The notes beneath the pieces were generated by a model. That model was not told the DNA's origin, ran no database searches, and worked only from the letters and a program-made list of their open reading frames with translations. This document shows, one piece after another, positions 41,958-48,918 of a DNA stretch of 64,000 nucleotides (position 1 is its first letter; each line of letters begins with the position of its first letter). Made by a program: the position numbers and the translations under genes. This DNA comes from Streptomyces adelaidensis (lineage in GTDB: Bacteria; Actinomycetota; Actinomycetes; Streptomycetales; Streptomycetaceae): NCBI RefSeq assembly GCF_016598475.1, contig NZ_JAEMUX010000023.1:1-64000 (forward strand), read 5' to 3'.

Positions 41958-42620
41958 TCACGCCACCTCGTACGAGCCCCCGACCCGGATGACGTTGGCG
42001 CTCGTCCAGGCGTACCCGAGCAGCCCGGCGCTGCCGAGCTGGCCGATGTGGGAGGTCGTGGTCGCGGCCGGACCCCACAGCGTGTACGTCGTCGCGTTGG
42101 TGCTCGCGGTCGGCTGGCAGGTGATCATCGCGCGGCCCGCTGAGCCGCCCGAGCCGCTGGTCGCGACCCCCTGATGCTGGGGCAGCCCGCCGAGCGCGCC
42201 CGCCGTGACCGGGTAGGAGAGGTAGTAGCTGCCGCTGCCGTACGTCGTCGTCGACCCGAACTGCATGAGCAGCGTGAAGTGGCAGGTTTTGCCCACGATC
42301 GCGTACTTGCCGGTCAGGCTGCCGTTGCCGATCGCCGGGTTGGTCGTCTCGGCCGTCCAGGCCGGGGTGTACGTGTTCCAGGCGCCCATCGCGACCCACG
42401 CCGAGCCGGTGTAGTAGCTGAGCGTGCCGGGCGTCGTCAGCCAGGCCACCATCCCGGCGGCCGGGGTGGTGATCGCGGCGTTCCGGTCGGCGGCGGTCGC
42501 GTACCGCAGGACCGTACGGGCGTCGATGCCCTCGGCCAGGGACTGCAGATGCAGCGGAATGTTCGCGGTGTCGGTGGGCTGCGGATACGGCAGCCCACCG
42601 AGCGGGGTGTAGAGGGTCAT
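41958..42620 (-). CDS. Tail fibre / minor structural protein
   Basis: A 220-residue protein opening MTLYTPLGGLPYPQPTDTAN, the same start type as the split fibre at 34239, followed by LRYATAADRNAAITTPAAGM and YYTGSAWVAM, a common phage fibre module, and a beta-rich C-terminal tip. It lies between the assembly chaperones and the coiled-coil/tape measure genes, which is an unusual place for a fibre. Starts at ATG 42620. Confidence 0.75.
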   Translation of the reverse strand: MTLYTPLGGLPYPQPTDTANIPLHLQSLAEGIDARTVLRYATAADRNAAITTPAAGMVAWLTTPGTLSYYTGSAWVAMGAWNTYTPAWTAETTNPAIGNGSLTGKYAIVGKTCHFTLLMQFGSTTTYGSGSYYLSYPVTAGALGGLPQHQGVATSGSGGSAGRAMITCQPTASTNATTYTLWGPAATTTSHIGQLGSAGLLGYAWTSANVIRVGGSYEVA

Positions 42621-42641
42621 GGGACGGGTTCACTCCTCGGG

Positions 42642-43094
42642 TCACGAGAAAAACTGGACGAGTTCGGTCGCTGTCGGGTTCCGTGCGGGCGCGGCGGCCG
42701 ACGGCGATGACGAGGGCGCCGGCGATGGCTCGGCGGCCTCCACCCCGGCCCCCGCCCCCGGTGTCGAACCCGGGCGTGGCACCGGCTCCGGGTAGTCCAG
42801 CGGGTCCGAGTCCTCGTCCCGGTTCACCGTGGCGAACATCCAGTTCGCCTCCGAGAGCTGGTCCACGACGGAGGCCAGCAGGTAGTCGGTGACGGACCAC
42901 CGGGAGGCCTCGCCGTGGAGCTCCTGGAGGGTCGCGCTGTCGCGTGGCAGGTGCTTGACCAGCACAGCGAGCCGGCGGGAGGTGAGCCGGCCGCGGTGCC
43001 AGTCGAGCAGGTCCACGCCGTAGTGGCGGAGCAGGTCCGCTTCGAGGGCCTCGGCGTGTTCATCGACGAACTCGCCGAGGCTCAGCCTTCCCCC
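42642..43094 (-). CDS. Tail assembly chaperone, frameshift extension (gpT-like)
   Basis: An open frame with no good start of its own that begins inside the 3' end of the upstream small gene and continues as LGEFVDEHAEALEADLLRHY, SRRLAVLVKHLPRDSATLQE, ending LVQFFS after a Pro/Ala-rich tail. It is one base back relative to the upstream frame, and the heptamer GGGGGAA (43094-43088) lies five codons before the upstream stop. The expected product is a fusion of about 242 residues made by -1 slippage, as for gpG-gpGT in lambda and other siphophages. Confidence 0.78.
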   Translation of the reverse strand, partial: GGRLSLGEFVDEHAEALEADLLRHYGVDLLDWHRGRLTSRRLAVLVKHLPRDSATLQELHGEASRWSVTDYLLASVVDQLSEANWMFATVNRDEDSDPLDYPEPVPRPGSTPGAGAGVEAAEPSPAPSSSPSAAAPARNPTATELVQFFS

Positions 43095-43369
43095 AGGCCG
43101 AGCCCGGTCTCCTTGCCGTACGCCTCCATGATCGCGGCGATGTCCTGCATGGTGACGTCGAGACGGTCGAAGCGCTCGTACTGGGCGTCGCCCAGCAGGA
43201 CGCGCAGCAGCCCGTCCACGTCGTTGTCGTCGAGGTCGCGCAGGGCGCGCGCTGTCTTGCGGGTCAGCTCGGTGGGCAGCGTGAAGGTGTCCCCGTCGAT
43301 GGTGAACGACCAGGCGCGTCCGAGCGCCTCCTGCCGCTGGGCACGGGCGGCGCCGACGTCGAATGCCAT
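43082..43369 (-). CDS. Tail assembly chaperone (gpG-like)
   Basis: A 95-residue acidic helical protein (MAFDVGAARAQRQEALGRAW, then LPTELTRKTARALRDLDDND and FDRLDVTMQDIAAIMEAYGK) following the tail tube gene. Its size, composition and place fit the small chaperone that coats the tape measure protein during tail assembly. The end KETGLGLGEG* overlaps the slippery site from which the longer form is made. ATG 43369 has AAGGAG about eight bases upstream. Confidence 0.78.
   Translation of the reverse strand: MAFDVGAARAQRQEALGRAWSFTIDGDTFTLPTELTRKTARALRDLDDNDVDGLLRVLLGDAQYERFDRLDVTMQDIAAIMEAYGKETGLGLGEG
43088..43094 (-). promoter_or_regulatory. Probable -1 ribosomal frameshift site GGGGGAA
   Basis: Minus strand reads CTG GGG GAA GGC TGA in the gpG frame; slipping back one base on GGGGGAA gives GGA AGG CTG AGC and opens the long downstream frame. 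Only two sense codons separate the heptamer's end from the TGA. Conserved frameshifting between these two genes is established for tailed phages. Confidence 0.75.
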
Positions 43370-43471
43370 GGAGCAACTCCTTGTTCGGGATCGAGAGTGG
43401 TTGTTGTCGGTCGGTGAAGACGGCGGACGGGGCCAGGGAAGGGGGAGGTCCCGGCCCCGTCCGCCGGGGCG

Positions 43472-43501
43472 GCCCCCGCCCGCGCGGTGGCGGGCGGGGG
43501 C
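43472..43501 (-). terminator. Hairpin after the tail tube gene
   Basis: GCCCCCGCCCGC and GCGGGCGGGGGC form a perfect 12-bp stem with a six-base loop, 85 bases downstream of the tube gene stop on the minus strand. It may lower expression of the genes after the abundant tube protein. Confidence 0.7.
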
Positions 43502-43585
43502 GATGGCTCAGCCGGCGTCAGCCGAAGGCCGCTGGCCAGGAACCGCCGGTCGTTGGCCGAAGGCCGGTGGTCAGGAGCCGACGGC

Positions 43586-44164
43586 TCAGGCGACCATGCC
43601 GTACGACGGGTCCTTCATCAGGAAGGTGGCCAGCGGCTTGGTGTTGTCGACGGCCAGCGCGGTGAAGGTGACACCGAGCTTGATGGAGGCGGTACGGGTG
43701 AGCGAGAGCTCCTCGGTCTCGGTGACCTGGCCGCGCGAGACGACGAAGCGGTACGTGATGTCCGTACCGTCGCTGAACTCGATGCCCATCGCCTTCTCGT
43801 TGAACTTCGGGTCGGCGGACAGCTCGTACTTGTAGACACCGGAACCGGTGGTGGTCTCGGCGACGGCGTCGCCGCCCATGAAGAACGGGAGGGTGTCCTC
43901 GTTCAGCTGGAGCAGCTGGAACTTCACCGTCAGGTCGCGGTCCGAGTAGATGAACCGGGCCGGGGAGACGGACTGCCAGGTCTCGACCGGGTCGAGCTTG
44001 TCCTTCTTCGCCAGCTTGATGCCGTCCTGCGAGGTGAAGCCGAGGTCCTTCCAACCGGCCGCCCACGCGGAGGTGACATCGGTCGGCGCGGTCGTCCCGA
44101 CCGGCGCGACCAGAATCCGCCCGGTACCGGCGACACGAATCTCGTTGGCGTTGCTGCCTGCCAT
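43586..44164 (-). CDS. Major tail tube protein
   Basis: A 192-residue protein: VAGTGRILVAPVGTTAPTDV, WKDLGFTSQDGIKLAKKDKL, FQLLQLNEDTLPFFMGG and DITYRFVVSRGQVTETEEL are typical of phage tail tube proteins (a beta-barrel that stacks in rings). AAGGAG eight bases before ATG 44164 is one of the best ribosome sites in the cluster, as fits an abundant structural protein. It follows the tail-terminator gene and precedes the chaperones, the normal siphophage order. Confidence 0.85.
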   Translation of the reverse strand: MAGSNANEIRVAGTGRILVAPVGTTAPTDVTSAWAAGWKDLGFTSQDGIKLAKKDKLDPVETWQSVSPARFIYSDRDLTVKFQLLQLNEDTLPFFMGGDAVAETTTGSGVYKYELSADPKFNEKAMGIEFSDGTDITYRFVVSRGQVTETEELSLTRTASIKLGVTFTALAVDNTKPLATFLMKDPSYGMVA

Positions 44165-44189
44165 GTGTAACTCCTTGGAAGAGATGGAT

Positions 44190-44232
44190 GCTGGGTGCGC
44201 CCCGTCGGGGGCGCGGGAACTGCGCGATCGGC
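44190..44232. repeat. Half copy of the dispersed GC-rich palindrome
   Basis: GGGGGCGCGGGAACTGCGCG matches the right arm of the palindrome at 4721. It is the only copy inside the accessory island, between the tail terminator and tail tube genes. Confidence 0.6.
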
Positions 44233-44276
44233 CACGGACGCCCCGCACACACGAACCGCCATGGCCGACCGGGCTC

Positions 44277-44684
44277 TCAGGCGGGGCGGATGTGCAGCCG
44301 GACCGTCGCGTAGTAGCGATTGGCGGCGGCCCGGTTCCAGTCGGGCAGCCACCGCGGCCCGTCCGCCTCCACCACGTCCGCGACGTACGCCGTGCCGTAC
44401 GACGTCCCCCGCAACGCGATCAGCGCGGAACGAACCGTCAGTGCCAGCGTGTGTGCCGCCGTCTTGGTGGGGCCGTAGACCTCGAAGTCCACGAGCGGCT
44501 GGTCCAGACGCAGGTCGTCCACCCAGGCCCCGCCGGCGCGGGAGACCAGGACGACCTGCTGGGTGCCGTCGAACCCGCTGGGCGGAACGTTGTCCACGGT
44601 CGCGGTGGAGAGCTCGGCACGGTCGGTCAGGAAGTCGACGACGAGTCGTTCGACATCGGGGAAGGTGACCGTCGGATCGGCCAC
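44277..44684 (-). CDS. Tail terminator / neck-type protein
   Basis: A 135-residue protein (VTFPDVERLVVDFLTDRAEL, LDQPLVDFEVYGPTKTAAHT, ANRYYATVRLHIRPA) resembling minor tail proteins that cap the tube in siphophages. GGGAGG six bases before GTG 44684 fixes the start; a longer upstream frame only translates the 9-bp repeat tract. First structural gene of the tail operon, just downstream of the 44857 inverted repeat. Confidence 0.75.
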   Translation of the reverse strand: MADPTVTFPDVERLVVDFLTDRAELSTATVDNVPPSGFDGTQQVVLVSRAGGAWVDDLRLDQPLVDFEVYGPTKTAAHTLALTVRSALIALRGTSYGTAYVADVVEADGPRWLPDWNRAAANRYYATVRLHIRPA

Positions 44685-44705
44685 GGTGAGACCTCCCTTC
44701 TTGTA

Positions 44706-44795
44706 TCGGAGGTGTCGGAGATGTCGGAGATGTCTGAGGAATCTGAGGTGTCTGAGGTGTCTGAGGTGTCTGAGGTGTCTGAGGTGTCGAGATAT
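44706..44795. repeat. 9-bp microsatellite in the tail operon leader
   Basis: About ten copies of GGTGTCTGA and variants (GATGTCGGA, GAATCTGA) between the putative operator and the first tail gene. Copy-number change would alter leader length by multiples of nine. Confidence 0.85.
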
Positions 44796-44856
44796 GCGAA
44801 ACGGCGGGGCCGTGTCCCTGGTGGGCACAGCTCCGCCGCTGCGCCAACTGTGACAC

Positions 44857-44876
44857 GTTGCGAGCGCGCGCGCAAC
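44857..44876. promoter_or_regulatory. Putative operator of the tail operon
   Basis: GTTGCGAGCGCGCGCGCAAC: arms GTTGCG and CGCAAC around eight bases. The same arms and spacing occur at 46089-46108. It lies about 170 bases upstream of the tail terminator start and after the terminator of the preceding unit, so it sits where the tail operon promoter should be. Confidence 0.55.
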
Positions 44877-44915
44877 TATTAGTTTCCGGCTCTACCGAAG
44901 ACGCCCCCGGACGCA

Positions 44916-44953
44916 CGTCGCCCCGCCACACCCAGGGGTGTGGCGGGGCGACG
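44916..44953 (-). terminator. Terminator of the HTH/zinc-ribbon unit
   Basis: CGTCGCCCCGCCACACCC pairs perfectly over 18 bp with GGGTGTGGCGGGGCGACG across a two-base AG (in practice a four-base loop). It starts 45 bases after the HTH gene stop and separates it from the tail operon. Confidence 0.88.
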
Positions 44954-44997
44954 AAGATCGATGTGGTCGGGGGTCTCGGCCGTGCCGTCAGGGTTTC

Positions 44998-45216
44998 TCA
45001 GTCGCGTCGGCTACGCCCCCGCGTGGCCCGCTCCGCCGCGAACACGTCCTCCAGCCGGTAGAGATGGGTCCGCCCCTGACGGCCGGCGGCCTCCAGATGA
45101 CCCAGCTGAACCCACTTCCGTACGGTCGCGGGGGCCACCCCCGCCTCGGCCCCGGCGGCGGCGCCGGTCACCAGCGACGGGGACGAACCGGTCGGCCCGG
45201 CAAGGGAGTTCGCCAT
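44998..45216 (-). CDS. Small helix-turn-helix DNA-binding protein
   Basis: A 72-residue protein whose second half, VAPATVRKWVQLGHLEAAGR followed by HLYRLEDVFAAE, is a MerR/excisionase-type winged helix-turn-helix. ATG 45216 overlaps the upstream stop (TAATG), so it is coupled to the Cys-rich protein before it. Small HTH proteins of this kind are common in phage-like elements. A strong terminator follows. Confidence 0.75.
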   Translation of the reverse strand: MANSLAGPTGSSPSLVTGAAAGAEAGVAPATVRKWVQLGHLEAAGRQGRTHLYRLEDVFAAERATRGRSRRD

Positions 45217-45965
45217 TACGCCGCCCCCGCTTCGTCGATTTGGTCCGCGCCCTCGACCAGCGTGGCGATCTCGTCCGCGTCGGCCCCCGAGTCCGCCGCG
45301 AGCTGCGCCCAGCCGGTCTCCATCCAACTGTGCCGGTGGGCGGCGTTGTCCGCGCACGGGCACTCCTCGTCGGTGCACCGGCACCCGGGGTTGACGCACA
45401 GGACCGTGCGCCAGGCCGGCATGGCCCGCAGGGAGACCGAATCGCACCACGGGCAACGGCCGTTGACGCGGACCATGGTCTCGGGGTCGCCGAGCGTACG
45501 CCCGCAGCGGCGGGCCATCCGGCGGCACTCGTCGAGGACGTGCCTGGCCAGTACGGGATGCCCGGCGATGTCGTCCAGCAGGGCGGTGACGCGGCCGAGG
45601 CGCTGCGGTACGTCCGCCCGCGGGGGCCGGCCGAGCCCGAGCTTCTCCCACACCGCCTCCTCCAGTTCGACCACCCCGTCGGCGATGTCCCGGATGGCGT
45701 CGGAGACATGGAGGCGGATGGGGGAGGCGCTCGCGCCCAGCGGGGCGCGGCCGTGCTGCTCGCCGAGCAGTGCGTCGGCGCGCTCCGCGGCGTCCCGGTC
45801 GCCGAGCGCCCGGAGTGCGGCGGGGCCCAGCGGCGGGCGGGAACGGGTCCCGGCGCCCGGGCGGCCCGGCGCCAACTCCTCCAGCAGCTCGGGGAACTGG
45901 CGCCGGAGGATGTCGATCCAGCGGGCGGCGCGGGCGGTGTGCTGGGCGGCGAGGCCTGAGGTCAT
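45216..45965 (-). CDS. Hypothetical protein with Cys-rich zinc-binding segment
   Basis: A 249-residue protein from ATG 45965 (MTSGLAAQHTARAARWIDIL). The first ~150 residues are helical; a Cys cluster follows (CPWCDS, then CVNPGCRCTDEECPC), which should bind zinc. Proteins of this type accompany phage-like HTH genes in Streptomyces; the role is unknown. First gene of a two-gene leftward unit that begins after the inverted repeat at 46089. Confidence 0.68.
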   Translation of the reverse strand: MTSGLAAQHTARAARWIDILRRQFPELLEELAPGRPGAGTRSRPPLGPAALRALGDRDAAERADALLGEQHGRAPLGASASPIRLHVSDAIRDIADGVVELEEAVWEKLGLGRPPRADVPQRLGRVTALLDDIAGHPVLARHVLDECRRMARRCGRTLGDPETMVRVNGRCPWCDSVSLRAMPAWRTVLCVNPGCRCTDEECPCADNAAHRHSWMETGWAQLAADSGADADEIATLVEGADQIDEAGAA

Positions 45966-46061
45966 GGTGGACACACTCCGAATCTGTGGCAATCAGGAGC
46001 CGATCGACGGCAACCAAGAGCGGGAACGGCGGCAACTGATGAGAAAGGAGAGTCTCCTGTT

Positions 46062-46108
46062 GTTGCGAGCCCGCACACAGCTTCACATGTTGCGACTCCG
46101 CGCGCAAC
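46062..46108. promoter_or_regulatory. Second putative operator with an adjacent half site
   Basis: GTTGCGACTCCGCGCGCAAC at 46089-46108 has the same arms and spacer as the site at 44857; GTTGCGAG at 46062-46069 is a half site. It lies upstream of the Cys-rich protein gene and in the spacer shared with the divergent HTH regulator. Confidence 0.55.
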
Positions 46109-46293
46109 GGAGATCGGCGATCACACGACAAGCGGAATGGGGTTGCGCTGAAAACCGGCCAAAGGGGCGGCGGGGTCCGGCGTGGCAGGTCCGGCGGGTC
46201 TGGCGGCCAGTCCGGCGGCGGGTCCGGCCCCGGTCCGGATCTAGGCCGAATCGCGGCCGGATTGACGAAAAGGCCTCACTGAACCTTTACTCG

Positions 46294-46329
46294 TGCGTGC
46301 GCGCAACTGCATAGTTCGCGTGCGCACGA
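46294..46329. promoter_or_regulatory. Imperfect palindrome before the XRE regulator
   Basis: CGTGCG...CGCAACT-GCAT-AGTTCGCG...CGCACG is a long imperfect inverted repeat centred near 46311, about 50 bases before the regulator start. It contains the CGCAAC arm of the putative operators, so it could mediate autoregulation. Confidence 0.5.
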
Positions 46330-46367
46330 CCGTTAAGGTGGGGGTGAGCTGAGGGGAGCGTTCACAC

Positions 46368-46838
46368 ATGAAGAGCGATGCCGAACACATCGACGAGTTC
46401 GCGGCCTGGATAGAAGGCGTGATGCGAACACGCGGTTACGACATCGACAGCCCGCGCGGCGGCGGCAAGACCAAGCTGGCCGAGGACGCGGGAGTGCACC
46501 GGGCGGCCATCACCCGGCTGCTTCAGCGCCAGAGCATGCCTGACCTGGAGACGATGCGGGGCCTTTCCCGGGCTCTCGGTATCCCGGTCCGGGATGTCCT
46601 GATCCGATCACGCAAGCTGACCGAGGAGGATCTGCCGCAGGCCCCCGCGCCTCCGGACACCGCCGCAGCCTCCGGCGGCGACGCGATCTCCGTCGAGCAG
46701 GCGGCGACGGCCCTCGGCATCCCGGAACACCTCCGCGCGGCTTTCGTGCAGATCACCGAACAGCTCAGGCTCGGCGCCACCGCCACCGCCGGCCCGGCGA
46801 TCCCGGAGGTGGGCGCGGACGGCCAGGCGGGCAACTGA
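46368..46838 (+). CDS. XRE-type regulator of the tail cluster
   Basis: A 156-residue protein with a Cro/C1-like helix-turn-helix (GGGKTKLAEDAGVHRAAITR, then MRGLSRALGIPVRDVLIRSR, about 24-88) and a Pro/Ala-rich C-terminal half with a second helical section (AATALGIPEHLRAAFVQITE). GAGGGGAG precedes ATG 46368. It is the only gene of the island's right end on the plus strand and diverges from both leftward units, so it is the best candidate for their repressor or activator (inference). Confidence 0.8.
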   Translation: MKSDAEHIDEFAAWIEGVMRTRGYDIDSPRGGGKTKLAEDAGVHRAAITRLLQRQSMPDLETMRGLSRALGIPVRDVLIRSRKLTEEDLPQAPAPPDTAAASGGDAISVEQAATALGIPEHLRAAFVQITEQLRLGATATAGPAIPEVGADGQAGN

Positions 46839-46857
46839 CCGCCGGCGCCTGACAGTC

Positions 46858-47273
46858 GTACAGCGTGCGGGCAGTCGTGCGCTGTACGCATCGTCATGTC
46901 CGCCGAAGCCGGGACGCGGCCTGCCCGAGAGCCGCAGGAACCCCACCCTCCTTACGCCCCCTCCGGCCCCTCCGGCCCCTCTGCCCTCCCCGGCCCCTCT
47001 GCCCTCCCCGCCCTCCCTGCCCCCTCTGCCCTCCCCGCCCCCTCCGGCCCCTCTGCCCCCTCCGGCCCCTCCGCCCCCTCCGCCCCCTCCGGCCGTGCCC
47101 CCCGTCGCCCGAGTGCGAGCGGCCCGCGCCCATTCAATGGCTCCTCGACGGCCTGGCGACCCGCGTCCGAAGAACCGCACGTCGAGGGGCCGCCCACGGC
47201 GTCTGCCGCAGGAGGCCCCTTTTCGCGTCCGGAGTGGAACGCCGTACCGCCATTGCGCACAGCGTGCGCAATG
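46858..47273. repeat. Pyrimidine-rich low-complexity tract and two inverted repeats
   Basis: No gene is supported between 46839 and 47346. GTACAGCG/CGCTGTAC (46858-46887) can form a hairpin after the regulator. From about 46950 to 47095 the plus strand is almost only C/T/G in CCCCTCCGG/CCCCTCTGC units of nine or so. CATTGCGCAC-AGC-GTGCGCAATG (47251-47273) is a perfect 10-bp inverted repeat 74 bases before the hydrolase start, a likely operator of that gene. Confidence 0.65.
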
Positions 47274-47346
47274 CGTACGGTGTTCCTTGTCCGGCCGCAC
47301 GATGCGCGGCAGAGCATGAACCACCCACTCCTCCAAGGGGACAGCC

Positions 47347-48738
47347 ATGTCGCAGACCACCCGCACCCTGGACCTCGCCCACTGGCAGCACCGCCTCGAC
47401 ACCCTCCGCGCCACCCACGACGTCCCCGGCGCGACCCTCGCCTTCCTCGTCGACGGCGAGGTCCATGAACGGGCGAGCGGGGTGCTGAGCCGGGCGACCG
47501 GCGTGGAGGCGACGACGGACTCGGTCTTCCAGCTCGGCTCGATCGCGAAGGTCTACACGGCGGCCCTCGTGATGCAGCTGGTGGAGTCCGGCGCACTCGA
47601 CCTGGACGTCCCGGTGGTGAAGGTGCTGCCGGAGTTCGCGACGGTCGACCCGGCCGCCACCGAGGTCATCACGCCCCGCCTGCTCCTGTCCCACACCAGC
47701 GGCCTGACCTGCGACTTCCACATAGACACGGGACGCGGCGACGACGCGATCGCCAAATACGTCGAGGCCGCGAAGGGCGTGGCGATGGACTGCCCGCCCG
47801 GTACGGCGGTGTCGTACAGCGGGATCGGTTACGTCGTGCTCGGCCGCATCGTCGAGGTGCTGACCGGGCTGACCTGGGACCGGGCGCTCAGGGAGCGGGT
47901 GCTGGCGCCGCTCGGTCTCGCGCACACGATGACGCTGCCGGAGGAGGCGCTGCCGTTCCGGGCGGCGATGGGGCACCTGGCGGGGGAGGACGGTACGCAG
48001 CTACCGGCGCCGGTCTGGGACATGATGCCGCGCGCGGCCGGCCCGGGCGCCCGGGTGCTCGCCACCGCCGGTGACGTGGTCAGGTACGCGAAGGCGCACC
48101 TCGACGGCGGCCTGGCACCCGACGGCTCCCGGATCCTGCGCCCCGAGACCGTGACGGCCATGCGGGCCCGCCAGACCGACGTACCCGACAAGTGGACGGT
48201 CAGTGCCGACGGCTGGGGCCTCGGCTGGACGCTGTACGACTGGGACGGCGTCCCGGGTTACGGGCACGACGGCGCCGCGACCGGCCAGTACGCCTTCCTC
48301 CGCGTCGTGCCGACCGAGGGCGTCGCCGTCGCGCTGCTCACCAACGGCGGCTCCTCCCGGCTCCTCTACGCCGACCTGCTGCGCGAGCTGATGGCGGAGC
48401 TGGCCGGAATCACGATGCCCGCACCGTTCGCCCCGGCGGCGCGGCCGCCCGCCGTGGACATCACGCCCTGGGCCGGTACCTACAAGAGGGAGGGAGTCGT
48501 CATCACGGTCGGCGAGAGGAACGGCACACCGCACCTCACCTACGCCTTCGTCGACGGCATGGTCGGCTACTCGCCGGACCTGGAGATGGAGCTCGTGCCC
48601 CTGTCGGACACGGTCTTCGCCGGCGCGGGCGGCGGCGCCTCGTTCGCCGAGGACTGGATGCCTGTGGTCTTCGCCACGCTCAGCGATGGCACCCGGTGCG
48701 CCTACATTGGCATGCGGGCCGCGCCGAAGGTGGCGTGA
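47347..48738 (+). CDS. Serine hydrolase, beta-lactamase/D-Ala peptidase class C type
   Basis: A 463-residue enzyme without a signal peptide. The class C beta-lactamase fold motifs are visible: SxxK as SIAK near 64-67, YSG near 157, and HDG near 307 in GYGHDGA. A C-terminal lipocalin-like extension (WAGTYKREGVVITVGERNGT, about 375-463) follows. Such proteins are often esterases or peptidases and need not destroy beta-lactams. ATG 47347 with AAGGGGAC upstream. A perfect inverted repeat at 47251 suggests control by a dimeric repressor. Confidence 0.86.
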   Translation: MSQTTRTLDLAHWQHRLDTLRATHDVPGATLAFLVDGEVHERASGVLSRATGVEATTDSVFQLGSIAKVYTAALVMQLVESGALDLDVPVVKVLPEFATVDPAATEVITPRLLLSHTSGLTCDFHIDTGRGDDAIAKYVEAAKGVAMDCPPGTAVSYSGIGYVVLGRIVEVLTGLTWDRALRERVLAPLGLAHTMTLPEEALPFRAAMGHLAGEDGTQLPAPVWDMMPRAAGPGARVLATAGDVVRYAKAHLDGGLAPDGSRILRPETVTAMRARQTDVPDKWTVSADGWGLGWTLYDWDGVPGYGHDGAATGQYAFLRVVPTEGVAVALLTNGGSSRLLYADLLRELMAELAGITMPAPFAPAARPPAVDITPWAGTYKREGVVITVGERNGTPHLTYAFVDGMVGYSPDLEMELVPLSDTVFAGAGGGASFAEDWMPVVFATLSDGTRCAYIGMRAAPKVA

Positions 48739-48803
48739 CCGCAGGGTATGACGCTCCGCTCACCGATTCCTCACCGACCGGGTCACCCGCTCGTGAGAGC
48801 AAA

Positions 48804-48819
48804 GTTCCTTTCCGGTCAC
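48804..48819 (-). promoter_or_regulatory. Candidate GlnR box before narK
   Basis: The minus strand reads GTGAC-CGGAAA-GGAAC, an a-site and b-site separated by six bases as in GlnR binding sites (GTnAC-n6-GnAAC). It lies 100 bases upstream of the narK start. Nitrate uptake genes of Streptomyces are known to be under nitrogen control by GlnR; the match here is by eye. Confidence 0.45.
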
Positions 48820-48918
48820 TCGGTGCCACAGGCAGGAAACGCGCCCTCCCTACCTTCGGGACTCATCACCCCTCATCACCCTGTGCACCACTTGAGCCCG
48901 CAGAACCGTGGAGGCGTC

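Noticed and set aside
31950..45965. Contractile injection system (eCIS or R-type tailocin)
   Set aside because: No sheath, spike, LysM or AAA ATPase gene was seen; the frameshift chaperones, single tube protein and tape measure order are siphophage-like.
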